Below are positions 50,779 through 59,190 of a DNA stretch of 64,000 nucleotides, one piece after another. The notes below the pieces were generated by a model. That model saw nothing but the letters and a program-made list of their open reading frames with translations. It was not told the DNA's origin and did not search any database. Position 1 is the stretch's first letter. Each line of letters starts with the position of its first letter. The translations under genes and the position numbers were made by a program. Source of the stretch: Brevibacillus_C sp046036945. GTDB lineage: Bacteria; Bacillota; Bacilli; Brevibacillales; Brevibacillaceae. Where the stretch lies: NCBI RefSeq assembly GCF_046036945.1, contig NZ_JBJQOQ010000022.1, forward strand, positions 26,164 through 90,163. The letters are read 5' to 3'.

Positions 50779-52194
50779 ATGAATAAGGATCTCTTTATCA
50801 ATGGCCGCTATGTGCCTGCGAAGCAAACCTATGAACTCTACAATCCGTACAACAATCAACGCCTTGGATCGATCGCCAATGCCGACGAAGCAGAGATGCT
50901 GGCGGCGATTGAGGCGGCGGATGCCGCTTTTGCCGAGATGAAGACACTTCCTGCCCATCGGCGCTCTGCTATCTTGAACCGCGCCGCTCAGCTGATGGAA
51001 GAGCGGACGGAGGAGTTGGCCAGGATCATCGCACAGGAAGCGGGAAAACCGATCAAAGCGGCCCGGGCGGAAGTGGGCCGTTCCGTTCAGACGATCCGCT
51101 TTTCTGCCGAGGGTGCCAAGTGGATGAACGGTGAGTCCATTCCGATGGATGCAGCGATCGGCGGAGAAGGGCGGCTTGCCTTTTCCGTGAACGAACCCCT
51201 GGGTGTGGTCGCTGCGATTACCCCGTTCAACTTTCCGCTCAATCTGGTCACCCACAAGGTGGGACCGGCGCTCGCTGTCGGCAATACGGTCGTATTGAAG
51301 CCGGCAGAGCAGACGCCGCTTTCTTCCTATGTACTCGCCGAGATCCTTGCAGAAGCAGGCCTGCCAGCCGGTGCGCTCAACGTCGTGTCTGGCGAAGGAG
51401 CAGTCCTGGGTCCGGTCCTGACAGCAGATGAACGGATCAAAAAACTCTCCTTTACCGGCAGTCCCGAAGTCGGGAAACTGCTTCGCGCCCAATCCGGCTT
51501 GAAGAAACTCACGCTTGAGCTGGGCTCCAACTCCGCGTTGATCGTCGATGAGAACTGCGATCTGGAGCGCTGTGTGGCTCGTGCCGTGGAAGGGGCGTTT
51601 TCGTACGCCGGACAAGTCTGCATTCACACGCAGCGGATCTACGTCCATCAGAACGTGTACGACAGCTTTACAGCAGAATTTCGCAAGCGGATGGAACAGC
51701 TCCGCACAGGAGACCCGCTGGATGAAAATACGGATGTGTCCGCCGTTATCAACGAGCGCTCCCGCAAGCGGATTCTTGAATGGATTGAGGAAGCCAGGCG
51801 CATGGGAGCGGTGGTTTACGGAGGGGAGACGGACGGCAGCGTGATTCGCCCCGCCCTGATCCTGAACGCCGATCCGAGCAGCCGCGTGGTATGTCAGGAG
51901 GTGTTTGGACCTGTCGTCGTCATCGACCGGGTAACGTCTATGGAGGAGGCGGTCGAGAAGACCAATGCGTCCCGATTTGGATTGAACGCAGGCGTTTTCA
52001 CCCGGGATATTCAGGCGGCGTTCGCCGCTGCCCGGAAGCTGGAAGTGGGACAAGTGCTGATCAATGAGATCCCGACGTTTCGGGTGGATCACATGCCCTA
52101 CGGCGGCGTCAAAGACTCGGGTTTGGGGCGCGAAGGCGTGAAGTACGCGATGCAGGAAATGTCCGAGAGCAAATTGATCGTCGTCACGCTGTAG
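50779..52194 (+). CDS. NAD(P)-dependent aldehyde dehydrogenase
   Basis: This 471-residue enzyme oxidises an aldehyde to its acid. It has the ALDH core: AAITPFNFPLNLVTHKVGPALAVGNTVVLKPAEQTP (in parts), FTGSPEVGKLL, the general-base Glu in TLELGSNSALIV and the nucleophile Cys in YAGQVCIHTQRIYVH. The C-terminal part has VCQEVFGPVVVIDRV and PYGGVKDSGLGREG. AAAAAGGAGG precedes the ATG. The substrate is not evident; the LacI partner suggests a sugar-derived or other induced aldehyde. Confidence 0.88.
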   Translation: MNKDLFINGRYVPAKQTYELYNPYNNQRLGSIANADEAEMLAAIEAADAAFAEMKTLPAHRRSAILNRAAQLMEERTEELARIIAQEAGKPIKAARAEVGRSVQTIRFSAEGAKWMNGESIPMDAAIGGEGRLAFSVNEPLGVVAAITPFNFPLNLVTHKVGPALAVGNTVVLKPAEQTPLSSYVLAEILAEAGLPAGALNVVSGEGAVLGPVLTADERIKKLSFTGSPEVGKLLRAQSGLKKLTLELGSNSALIVDENCDLERCVARAVEGAFSYAGQVCIHTQRIYVHQNVYDSFTAEFRKRMEQLRTGDPLDENTDVSAVINERSRKRILEWIEEARRMGAVVYGGETDGSVIRPALILNADPSSRVVCQEVFGPVVVIDRVTSMEEAVEKTNASRFGLNAGVFTRDIQAAFAAARKLEVGQVLINEIPTFRVDHMPYGGVKDSGLGREGVKYAMQEMSESKLIVVTL

Positions 52195-52205
52195 GCAAAC
52201 ACAAA

Positions 52206-52238
52206 CAAGGCGAGCACCGGTGCCCGCCTTGTTTTTTT
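52206..52238 (+). terminator. Terminator after the aldehyde dehydrogenase gene
   Basis: CAAGGCGAGCAC pairs with GTGCCCGCCTTG with one mismatch, followed by seven Ts. Confidence 0.8.
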
Positions 52239-52248
52239 CACGTCATGT

Positions 52249-52980
52249 TTAGTTTCCGATAAACTCTTGTACCCAATAGCCGTTGTAATAGGCAATACCG
52301 ATGGTGTCAAAGTTCGAGTTCATGATGTTTGCCCGATGGCCCTCGCTGTTCATCCACTGCTGCATGACTTCTTGCGGACTGCGTTGACCCATTGCGATGT
52401 TTTCTCCCATGGTCATGTATTGGATGCCGCTTTGGCTGATCATGTCAGATGGAGAGCCCAAGGTCGGACTGATGTGGTCAAAGTAATGGTTATTCTCCAT
52501 GTCGACGGCTTTTTTCATCGCGACGGAAGACAGCTGCTCGTCCAACTTCAGCGGCTGAAGACCCGCTTTTTGGCGTTCTTGGTTGACGAGTGAAAATACT
52601 TCTTTGGCGTAGTTGTCGACATTTCCTTGTGAGGCATCAGGGGTTTTGGCTACAGGTGCTTTGGCAGGCTGGCTTGGTGTATTTGCCGGCTGTTGTGTTG
52701 GAGCTTGTACCGGTTGACTGTAGTTTGTTGCAGGCTGGTGCCATTTGTTGGCGGGTTGGAAGAAATACTGCTGCTGTTGTTGTGGAATGTTATGATTTTG
52801 CTGAGGGTAGATCACCCATTGTTGTTGGAATTGCGGATAGACATACATCATCTGCTGTTGTGCCGGATCGTTGGCTGCCTGCTGCGGACAAGTTGCAGCG
52901 AATGCAGAAGTAGAAATGCCGGCTACGGCAACTCCGAGAACAATGGCGAGAAGGGACTTTCTGGCTGAAAATTTTTTCAT
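52249..52980 (-). CDS. Secreted CAP-domain (SCP/YkwD-like) protein
   Basis: This 243-residue protein has a signal peptide (MKKFSARKSLLAIVLGVAVA, cleaved after SAFA), a Gln/Pro-rich spacer (about 35-110) and a CAP domain (about 120-240): VFSLVNQERQKAGLQPL, MKKAVDMENNHYFDHISPTLGSPSDM (in parts), GENIAMGQRSPQEVMQQWMNSEGHRANIMN. The two His and Glu residues of the CAP pocket are present. Such proteins are spread among spore formers, sometimes in spore coats; the activity is unknown. GGAGACGAT lies near the start. Confidence 0.88.
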   Translation of the reverse strand: MKKFSARKSLLAIVLGVAVAGISTSAFAATCPQQAANDPAQQQMMYVYPQFQQQWVIYPQQNHNIPQQQQQYFFQPANKWHQPATNYSQPVQAPTQQPANTPSQPAKAPVAKTPDASQGNVDNYAKEVFSLVNQERQKAGLQPLKLDEQLSSVAMKKAVDMENNHYFDHISPTLGSPSDMISQSGIQYMTMGENIAMGQRSPQEVMQQWMNSEGHRANIMNSNFDTIGIAYYNGYWVQEFIGN

Positions 52981-53215
52981 CGTATCGTCTCCTTTTTTTT
53001 GCCCTACGAGGTTAGTTGTCGGATTCGGATTGAGGATACAACCCTACGCTTGCAAAGCGATTCACCCCATACAGAAAGCCAAAAAGGCCTTTCTGTCGAA
53101 AAGCGTCCCCCGCACTTCGATGTATTTTGAAGTTTCGGCATCTACAAGGATAACAGAGAATGCGAATTGATGAAATTATTGAATGTTGGTATATCTGCTA
53201 ACAAACGCCAATTTT
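52981..53215. other. Intergenic stretch with no supported gene
   Basis: Between the CAP protein start and the downstream terminator there is a CTTTCTGTCGAAAAG-type hairpin near 53080-53105 but no frame with a ribosome binding site. It likely holds the CAP gene promoter. Confidence 0.35.
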
Positions 53216-53248
53216 ATGTAAAAAGCCCGAAACAACCAAGTTTCGAGC
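53216..53248 (-). terminator. Terminator of the proline-rich repeat gene
   Basis: GCTCGAAAC pairs with GTTTCGGGC around TTGGTT on the minus strand, followed by TTTTTAC. Confidence 0.7.
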
Positions 53249-53287
53249 GTGGCCGGGCCCCATTTTCCGTACACCCGGAACGATTTG

Positions 53288-53716
53288 TCATTTTTTGTTC
53301 CAGCCGCAGTGTCTGCGGCAGTAACGGCAGGCTGAGTTGTTGCCGGTCGTCATGCATCTGGTGCAGTTGGCGCAGCATGGGTCGCAAACGGAAAAGGGTT
53401 GAACAAATGGTGGTATGAACGGGGGTCTTGCAAAAGGACTGACGACCGGGGGCTTCGCAAAAGGACTGACGACTGGCGGTGTCGGAAAGGGCTTCACAGC
53501 TTGAAAAGGACTGACAACCGGCGGGCAATACGGTTTGGCCGCGTGGTATGGACTCACAACGGGCGGGCAATACGGTCTGGTCGTCTGAAATGGACTGACA
53601 ACCGGCGGACAAGGTTTTCCAAAGTAAGGGCTGACAGCCTGCGGGCCGTAATAAGGCGAAAATGAACTGACCATCCGGACTTTAGCCTTCTTGTCGGCTT
53701 TGCGTCTGCTTCTCAT
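53288..53716 (-). CDS. Proline-rich repeat protein with Cys cluster, possible spore surface protein
   Basis: This 142-residue protein has a basic start (MRSRRKADKKAK), six or so repeats built on PPVVSPF (as in KPYCPPVVSPF and KPFPTPPVVSPF) over about residues 20-105, and a Cys-rich end with CDPCCANCTRC and CRYCRRHC. GAGGGGAG lies seven bases before ATG 53716; an upstream extension has no such site. Repeats of Pro, Tyr and Cys with no enzyme motif suggest a structural, possibly cross-linked protein of the spore coat or exosporium. I know of no matching named family. Confidence 0.7.
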   Translation of the reverse strand: MRSRRKADKKAKVRMVSSFSPYYGPQAVSPYFGKPCPPVVSPFQTTRPYCPPVVSPYHAAKPYCPPVVSPFQAVKPFPTPPVVSPFAKPPVVSPFARPPFIPPFVQPFSVCDPCCANCTRCMTTGNNSACRYCRRHCGWNKK

Positions 53717-54108
53717 CAAATATCTCCCCTCTGTGAGAATGTACCATAGTATATGCACAATATTTTGGGATGAATGGACGTTTGCTTACCGGTAGACGTC
53801 TAGTTTTTAGGTGAGTGATGGGAAAAGTTGCTAAATGAATGTCTTTACATAAAAAGACAAATGCCGAACGTTCCCGCTTGTCATCCTGTGCAATCAGAGA
53901 CAAAACGAAAAAAGCGGAAGCGGATGAACTAATCGATAAAAAATCTGGTAATATCGCAGAGGATGAGTGTATGATGGAAAATACGGACAAACCGGAGCAA
54001 AAAGTTCCCGGCACCGGCCAAAAGCAGGCGCAGCAAAGAGAGCTGACACAGCGGCTAAGCCTTGCAATATCCATGTACACCAAGCGTTTTAAGGAGGATT
54101 TATTCAAC

Positions 54109-54936
54109 ATGAAGAAGATCATGACGGCAATGGTATTCAGCAGTGTCCTGTTTCTCGCAGCATTGACAGGCTGTGAAGATCAACAACAAGACCCGACACC
54201 TTCGCAGACCGTCTCCCCTTCCCAAGAACAACAACCCACTGTCCCTCCGGACGAAAAAACGGCTGGCAACCCCGAATCGCAAAATTCCCAGGAGAGCACT
54301 CCGGTTCAAGAAACATCCGGTACCATCGATGGCCTTAAAGTAGTTGCCAACCCTGACAGCGTCACTGTCCTGGTAGACAAGCAGTATGCTCTGCCAAAAA
54401 ATTATGAGCCGCAAGATTTGGTCTACCCAAATGTGCCGTTTATTTTCCAAGAGAAAATCGAAAAACGGAAACTGCGCAAGGAAGCCGCAGATGCGCTGGA
54501 GAAACTGTTTGACGGCGCAAAGAAAGACGGTATCTCGCTCGCCGGAGTCTCCGGATACCGCTCCTATGACCGGCAGACAAAACTATTTGAAAGCTATGTG
54601 CAGCGGGATGGCGAGGCGGCTGCCAAAATGTACAGCGCAGTTCCCGGCACCAGCGAGCATCAGACAGGGCTGGCCATCGATGTATCCGGCATTGACGGCA
54701 AATGCGCCGCGGAGAGCTGCTTCGCCGGGACGCCCGAGGCTGATTGGCTTGCCAAACATGCACCGGAATACGGCTTTATCGTTCGCTATCCGGAAGACAA
54801 GGTGGAGATCACCGGCTACGAATATGAACCCTGGCACATCCGCTATGTAGGTGTCCAGCTTGCCAAGGAGTTGGCTGAAAAAGGACAGTGCTTGGAGGAG
54901 TACTACAATGCGGTCCCTGTATCTGGGGCAAAATGA
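54109..54936 (+). CDS. D-alanyl-D-alanine carboxypeptidase family lipoprotein (M15/VanY-LdcB type)
   Basis: This 275-residue protein starts with a lipoprotein signal (LAALTGC), a Gln/Pro/Ser linker to about residue 75, and a zinc peptidase domain. The zinc motifs are SEHQTGLAIDVSG and EPWHIRYVG, with GYRSYDRQTKLFESYV before them. It trims the D-Ala or related end of peptidoglycan peptides outside the cell. AAGGAGGATT precedes ATG 54109. The frame is open for another 90 codons upstream (from 53839), but those residues precede a clear signal peptide and are not counted. Confidence 0.88.
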   Translation: MKKIMTAMVFSSVLFLAALTGCEDQQQDPTPSQTVSPSQEQQPTVPPDEKTAGNPESQNSQESTPVQETSGTIDGLKVVANPDSVTVLVDKQYALPKNYEPQDLVYPNVPFIFQEKIEKRKLRKEAADALEKLFDGAKKDGISLAGVSGYRSYDRQTKLFESYVQRDGEAAAKMYSAVPGTSEHQTGLAIDVSGIDGKCAAESCFAGTPEADWLAKHAPEYGFIVRYPEDKVEITGYEYEPWHIRYVGVQLAKELAEKGQCLEEYYNAVPVSGAK

Positions 54937-54974
54937 CTGCCCCTGACAAAAATTTCCTGAGATGAGTCAGAGCA

Positions 54975-55139
54975 CTATTTTTTATAGACAATTCGCACCC
55001 CTAGATGGCAGTACGTTTCTTCGGTATAATGGCCGTGGGGGCAAGCCTTGGTATAACAGAGGCTGCCGTGTTGGCTCTGCAGGATTTCATTGCATATAGG
55101 GCAATGTTCAAGCTTGAACTTTCGAAGCAGTTTCAGCAT
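54975..55139 (-). CDS. 54-residue zinc-binding protein, unknown function
   Basis: ATG 55139, preceded by GAGGTG and five Ts, encodes 54 residues with CPIC, then CYTKACPHGHYTEETYCH. This gives five or more Cys and two or three His, enough for one or two zinc sites. The ribosome binding site and the Cys/His pattern argue that it is real. It is divergent from the TauE-type exporter. I do not recognise the family. Confidence 0.6.
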   Translation of the reverse strand: MLKLLRKFKLEHCPICNEILQSQHGSLCYTKACPHGHYTEETYCHLGVRIVYKK

Positions 55140-55224
55140 AAAAACACCTCGATTAAAAGGATAGGAGCAAAGGATTGCGTTATCTCCTGCGGGCAAAAAA
55201 GCAGGTTTGGAAAGAAGGGATTTT

Positions 55225-56022
55225 GTGGGCCTGGGGCATCATCTGGTTCTGTTCTTCATCGGCCTGATCGGATCGTTTTTTTCGGGAATGCTCGGCATTG
55301 GCGGAGCAGTCATTAATTTTCCTCTGTTATTGTATGTGCCCGACTGGTTTGGTGTCGGCCATTTCACGGCGAAGGAAGTATCTTCTATCAGCATGTTCCA
55401 AGTTTTTTTTGCGTCGTTGTCGGGGGTACTCGCCTACCGCATGCAAAGGAAACACGAACCATCTTATATACATAAAGGGCTTGTTCTGACCATGGGAAGC
55501 AGTATTCTCGTCGGCAGCTTGATTGGAGCAGCGGGCTCCAAATACATGCCCAGCGAAACGATCAATCTCATTTACGGGATCGTCGCAGTCGCGGCCGTGA
55601 TCCTGATGCTCATCCCCAATCGGGGAAAGCGGGAAGAACTGGATGCAGAACAACTTGTCTACCCCAAGCCGGTGGCTGCCCTGTCAGCCGGTTTGGTAGG
55701 GCTTGTCTCCGGGACGGTCGGAGCAGGCGGGGCGTTTATCCTGATCCCGATCATGCTGACCCTTCTGAAAATACCTACGCGCATCACCATCGCCTCTTCT
55801 CTGGCGATCGTCTTCATCTCCGCAATAGGGGGCGTTACCGGCAAATTGGCGGCCGGTCCCATCCCGTTTTGGGCCACCTTTTTCACAGTGTTGGGCAGCG
55901 TGTCGGGCGCTCCGCTGGGATCGTTCGTCGGCAGCAAGGTAAACGGGAAATACTTGCGGATCATCCTGACCGTATTTATTACAGCAACGGCGGTCAAAGT
56001 ATGGTTTGACATCCTGACATGA
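55225..56022 (+). CDS. TauE/SafE-family sulfite/organosulfonate exporter
   Basis: This 265-residue membrane protein has eight or so hydrophobic segments in two related halves, with GSFFSGMLGIGGAVINFPLLL in the first and VGLVSGTVGAGGAFILIPIML in the second, the hallmark pair of TauE/SafE. The family moves sulfite or C2-C3 sulfonates, or is of unknown substrate. GTG 55225 follows AGAAGGG and is preferred; TTG 55207 is the alternative. A terminator follows. Confidence 0.85.
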   Translation: MGLGHHLVLFFIGLIGSFFSGMLGIGGAVINFPLLLYVPDWFGVGHFTAKEVSSISMFQVFFASLSGVLAYRMQRKHEPSYIHKGLVLTMGSSILVGSLIGAAGSKYMPSETINLIYGIVAVAAVILMLIPNRGKREELDAEQLVYPKPVAALSAGLVGLVSGTVGAGGAFILIPIMLTLLKIPTRITIASSLAIVFISAIGGVTGKLAAGPIPFWATFFTVLGSVSGAPLGSFVGSKVNGKYLRIILTVFITATAVKVWFDILT

Positions 56023-56060
56023 GAAAAGCGGAAAAAATGAACGGCAAAAGCTTCCGGCTA

Positions 56061-56086
56061 AGCGGCAATTTTTGCCGCTTTTTTTA
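56061..56086 (+). terminator. Terminator after the TauE-type gene
   Basis: AGCGGCAA pairs with TTGCCGCT around TTT, followed by seven Ts. Confidence 0.85.
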
Positions 56087-56452
56087 TGCCCTCCTTTGCT
56101 GTCGATGGGATGTTTGCGATTGGCATCATTCTTGCTTGTCTTTCTTTGCATTGCTTCTTTACGAAAGCGCTACCAAAGACATAAGGGGGAAAAAGATGAT
56201 GCGAATTGGAGGAGTCAACGGCATATCGACCTGAACAGCTCATGGAGGGGACTTCCGCTCGCGCTGCACCCGGGTGCCGAGCGACACTACAGAGAGTACC
56301 GGGAGTAGAGAAAAAAACAGGAGGGGACGAAACGACTTCTGCGATAGAAGCCAAATGAAACATTTGCCAAGGATTGCGCGTCATAACATAAAAACAAGGC
56401 ATCAGGGTGGGAAGGGACAGCCAGAAGTTCAACCAATATTAGGAGGAATTGC
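56087..56452 (+). other. Stretch with only a decayed or frameshifted short frame
   Basis: ATGATGCGAATTGG (about 56195) after AAGGGGGAAAAAG opens MMRIGGVNGIST then stops. Shifting one frame from there gives a run AYRPEQLMEGTSARAAPG to a stop at about 56358. This may be one small gene split by a frameshift, or chance. No other gene is supported in these 366 bases. Confidence 0.3.
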
Positions 56453-57046
56453 ATGGGAGAGACAATCGTATCGCTTGCTTTAGCTGCCATCATGTTGATG
56501 CCATTTGGTTTTGGTGAATCAGTTCAAGTTGCTTATGCCAACTCCAGTCTATCTCATGAGGAACACGCCAATAATATTCACAATACAACCACCAGTTTGA
56601 CAAACGAGCAGGCAGCGATGATTTTCGCGAAGATAAAAAGTCACATCCTAACAAAATACGCTGGTATTTATTCGTTCGATCATTTCTCCGTTGAGTTTGT
56701 GAATGAAAAGATGGAAAACGGCAAAATTTCAATTGACGTCAATGTTGATGTCGACATGACTTTAATACGACACCCTGCGGATAGCCCATATGTAAAAGAG
56801 ATGCAAGCAGCCTTGTCTGCATCTGGCAGTGCAAAGGAAAAAGAGATGGGACAGCGTGAAATCGATGCCTTTCTTAAAGAAGTAGAACCTTACTATCATA
56901 CCCCGTCTCCATCTGCCTTTCTTTACAGAATTGAATTGGCAAACCCAAGCGGTACCGCAAAATCATTGAGTAACGATGTTCCATTTACCTTGTATTATCG
57001 TGAGGACATCACCACCGAAGAAACGATATTGACGCCGGTCTCATAA
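56453..57046 (+). CDS. Secreted protein of unknown function
   Basis: AGGAGG seven bases before ATG 56453 supports a 197-residue protein with an N-terminal signal (SLALAAIMLMPFGFGESVQVAYA) and a polar mature part without Cys. Local features are ANNIHNTTTSLTNEQAAMIF, SIDVNVDVDMTLIRHP, and PFTLYYREDITTEE. It looks like an extracellular soluble domain with beta strands. The gene is clearly more AT-rich than its neighbours, a sign of acquisition or different history. I do not recognise the family. Confidence 0.6.
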   Translation: MGETIVSLALAAIMLMPFGFGESVQVAYANSSLSHEEHANNIHNTTTSLTNEQAAMIFAKIKSHILTKYAGIYSFDHFSVEFVNEKMENGKISIDVNVDVDMTLIRHPADSPYVKEMQAALSASGSAKEKEMGQREIDAFLKEVEPYYHTPSPSAFLYRIELANPSGTAKSLSNDVPFTLYYREDITTEETILTPVS

Positions 57047-57049
57047 TGA

Positions 57050-57080
57050 AAGCGGCTCTGTGAAGGAGCCGCTTTGCTTA
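57050..57080 (+). terminator. Terminator after the secreted protein gene
   Basis: AAGCGGCTC pairs with GAGCCGCTT around a 7-base loop, followed by TGCTTACTATTTT. Confidence 0.7.
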
Positions 57081-57152
57081 CTATTTTAATCAAGGAAACG
57101 GGGACTTCCGATAAGAGGTCCCTATTCTTATCTACCCTTTACACATTTGGTC

Positions 57153-58460
57153 CTAGCGTGCAGCCACTTTTTCCAAATCTTTGACGCCGCGGTAGATCAG
57201 CTCAAACAAATCGTCGATCTGTTCTTCTTCAATGCAGGAGAAAGCAACCCGCAGATCGGTTTCGCCCAGTGCGATCGTGCCGACGCCGTACTCGTTCAGC
57301 AGATGGACGCGCAGCGATTCAGCATCGACCGTTTTCAGCTTGAGGCACATGAAATAACCGGAGTTGAATGGATAATAATCCCAGGTCCCGTCGTATTTGC
57401 CGCTGTCAAGCAGTTCTTTGACACGGTTGGCGCGCCGTTTCATGATGGAGAACTTTTCCTGTTTCTGCGCGTTAAACTCCGGAGCGTTGAGCGCGTGCAG
57501 GACGAATGTTTGCGAAGGGTGCGGTCCGCTGGAAATCGTGGAGCGGATGATGCCCATCGTTTTTTGCTCCAGTGCGGCGAGGAATGCGTCGCTTTGGCCG
57601 GCATATGTAATAAAACCGACGCGGAAACCCCAGACGTATTCTTCCTTGGTGGCTCCGTCTACCTTGACGGCCAGTACGCGCGGGTGAAGATCGCTCAAGG
57701 CGCCGAACAGCGATTCGTGCAAAGAGTCTTCGAAAAACAGGCCGAAGTATGCATCATCTGTCACGGCCACGACATTAATGCCCGCTTCTGCCCCTGCTTT
57801 GATCGCAGCGACGATCTGCTTGCCTTCTTCCACAAGCGGCGTGTACCCGGTCGGATTGTTTGGGAAGTTGAGGATGACGATTGCTTTGCCCTTTTCCTTC
57901 TGGGCGAGAATGGCATCGCGCAGGCCTTCCGCATTAAATTTGTTGTCTGCGTTGTACAGCGGGTAGTTGACGATTTCCGCTCCCCGGCGAACGCCGAACG
58001 TAATCTCGTAATTTTCCCAGTTTTTATCCGGAATGACGACGCTGTCTCCCGGGCCGGCAAAGAGGTCGGCGACAATGCTGAGACCGTGCGTCAAGGCGTT
58101 GGTCACAATCGGGTTTCCAATCGTTTTGCCCTCGAGAGAAGGATTCTCTTCGATCATCTTTTTCCGCCAAGCCGTCCGCAATTCAGGCTTGCCAGCCGGG
58201 GGAGCGTACTCGTACAGGTCTTTCGGGTCGTATGCAGACAGCGTTTCCTGAATGACCTCCAGATGCATCGGCTTGCCGTTCTCCAGGGCGGTGCCGATGG
58301 TAGCGTTATATTTCTTGGCTTTTGCTTTCGCTTCGGCGGATTGGCTCAGGATGCCTTCTTTCGGAAAGTAAATCTGTTTGCCGAGATCTGAGAGCATCGC
58401 ATACACGTGTGGATTTTCGCTTTGAATCGTCTCGTTTAACTGCTTGGCGAGTGGATGCAT
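57153..58460 (-). CDS. Class I/II PLP-dependent aminotransferase
   Basis: This 435-residue fold-type I enzyme has YAPPAGKPELRTAWRKK, TNALTHGLSIVADLF, FPNNPTGYTPLVEEG, a conserved Asp-Asp-Ala-Tyr (VTDDAYFGLFF) and the PLP lysine in VDGATKEEYVWGFRVGF. It resembles aspartate- or aromatic-type aminotransferases, but the residues before the Lys (DGATK) are unlike the usual SFSK, so the substrate is unclear. ATG 58460 follows GGAAGGAAGG. It has an extended -10 promoter (TGGTATAAT) at 58511-58503. Confidence 0.88.
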   Translation of the reverse strand: MHPLAKQLNETIQSENPHVYAMLSDLGKQIYFPKEGILSQSAEAKAKAKKYNATIGTALENGKPMHLEVIQETLSAYDPKDLYEYAPPAGKPELRTAWRKKMIEENPSLEGKTIGNPIVTNALTHGLSIVADLFAGPGDSVVIPDKNWENYEITFGVRRGAEIVNYPLYNADNKFNAEGLRDAILAQKEKGKAIVILNFPNNPTGYTPLVEEGKQIVAAIKAGAEAGINVVAVTDDAYFGLFFEDSLHESLFGALSDLHPRVLAVKVDGATKEEYVWGFRVGFITYAGQSDAFLAALEQKTMGIIRSTISSGPHPSQTFVLHALNAPEFNAQKQEKFSIMKRRANRVKELLDSGKYDGTWDYYPFNSGYFMCLKLKTVDAESLRVHLLNEYGVGTIALGETDLRVAFSCIEEEQIDDLFELIYRGVKDLEKVAAR

Positions 58461-58502
58461 GGTTTCCTTCCTTCCCATCTTTTCAAATGACTTCTTCCCG
58501 AT

Positions 58503-58511
58503 ATTATACCA
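58503..58511 (-). promoter_or_regulatory. Extended -10 promoter of the aminotransferase gene
   Basis: TGG-TATAAT on the minus strand, 43 bases before the ATG. No clear -35. Confidence 0.55.
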
Positions 58512-58640
58512 TCTTTGCCGGGACGAGTGACTGTCTAAACCGCATTTATCGGATAAAAATGCCGAAAAATCTGTTTGAATGGATGAGTTCTCCGGTGACT
58601 GTTAGGCATGGACATGAATAAAATCAGAATCGGATTTCAT

Positions 58641-59078
58641 TCATATAAGTAAGCAGTAAAAGGATTTAGAGAAGCAAGGGGAGGAGTTTATTGGAGACCA
58701 AGGGTAAACATCTGATCGCAGATGCACTTGGGTGCCGTTCTGAAGAACATGGTACCCAGCGGCTTTAAGCGTCGCTTGGATACTCCAGACGTATTCTAGC
58801 GAGGTGGAGAAGATCGAACAGGCTACACCGATCGCTCCGCCTGTTTCCAGCCGCTCCTTGAGAAGCCGATAAAACTCCATGCTGAAGAGACGGCCAAGCT
58901 CCGGATAGTTACTACTGGGTTCGGGAAGATCGAGGATGATCACATCCCAGTTTCCCTCGGTTTGTTCCACAAACGACCTGCCGTCTGCCACGACTGTCCG
59001 TACTTTGGGATATGCAAAAACGGGAGAATCGCTGGGCGATCCTTCGATGAATTTTGCGGTGTTTGCCGAAACTGTCAT
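58641..59078 (-). pseudogene. Spermidine synthase fragment
   Basis: The 145 residues match the C-terminal half of SpeE-type aminopropyltransferases: YPKVRTVVADGRSFVEQ, WDVIILDLPEPSSNYPELGRLFSMEFYRLLKERL and GGAIGVACSIFST. The N-terminal half, with the SAM-binding GGGDG region, is absent. The last ~35 residues do not match the family, suggesting a frameshift. No ribosome binding site precedes it. It is therefore a decayed remnant, broken at its 5' end near the coat protein gene. Confidence 0.75.
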
Positions 59079-59190
59079 TCTGATCAGGGATGCTCAAAAA
59101 CGAAATCGAACAAGCTTTCAACGCATAGTCCGGATCTTTCTAAGCCAATCTAGGGATGTTGATGATTATCCCAGAGGAGTTGAATCAGCT

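Noticed and set aside
50107..52092. 661-codon minus-strand open frame
   Set aside because: It lies antisense to the clear LacI and aldehyde dehydrogenase genes, has no domain and no ribosome binding site. It is a high-GC shadow.
57147..58391. 414-codon plus-strand open frame
   Set aside because: Antisense to the aminotransferase gene; composition follows the opposite strand codons.
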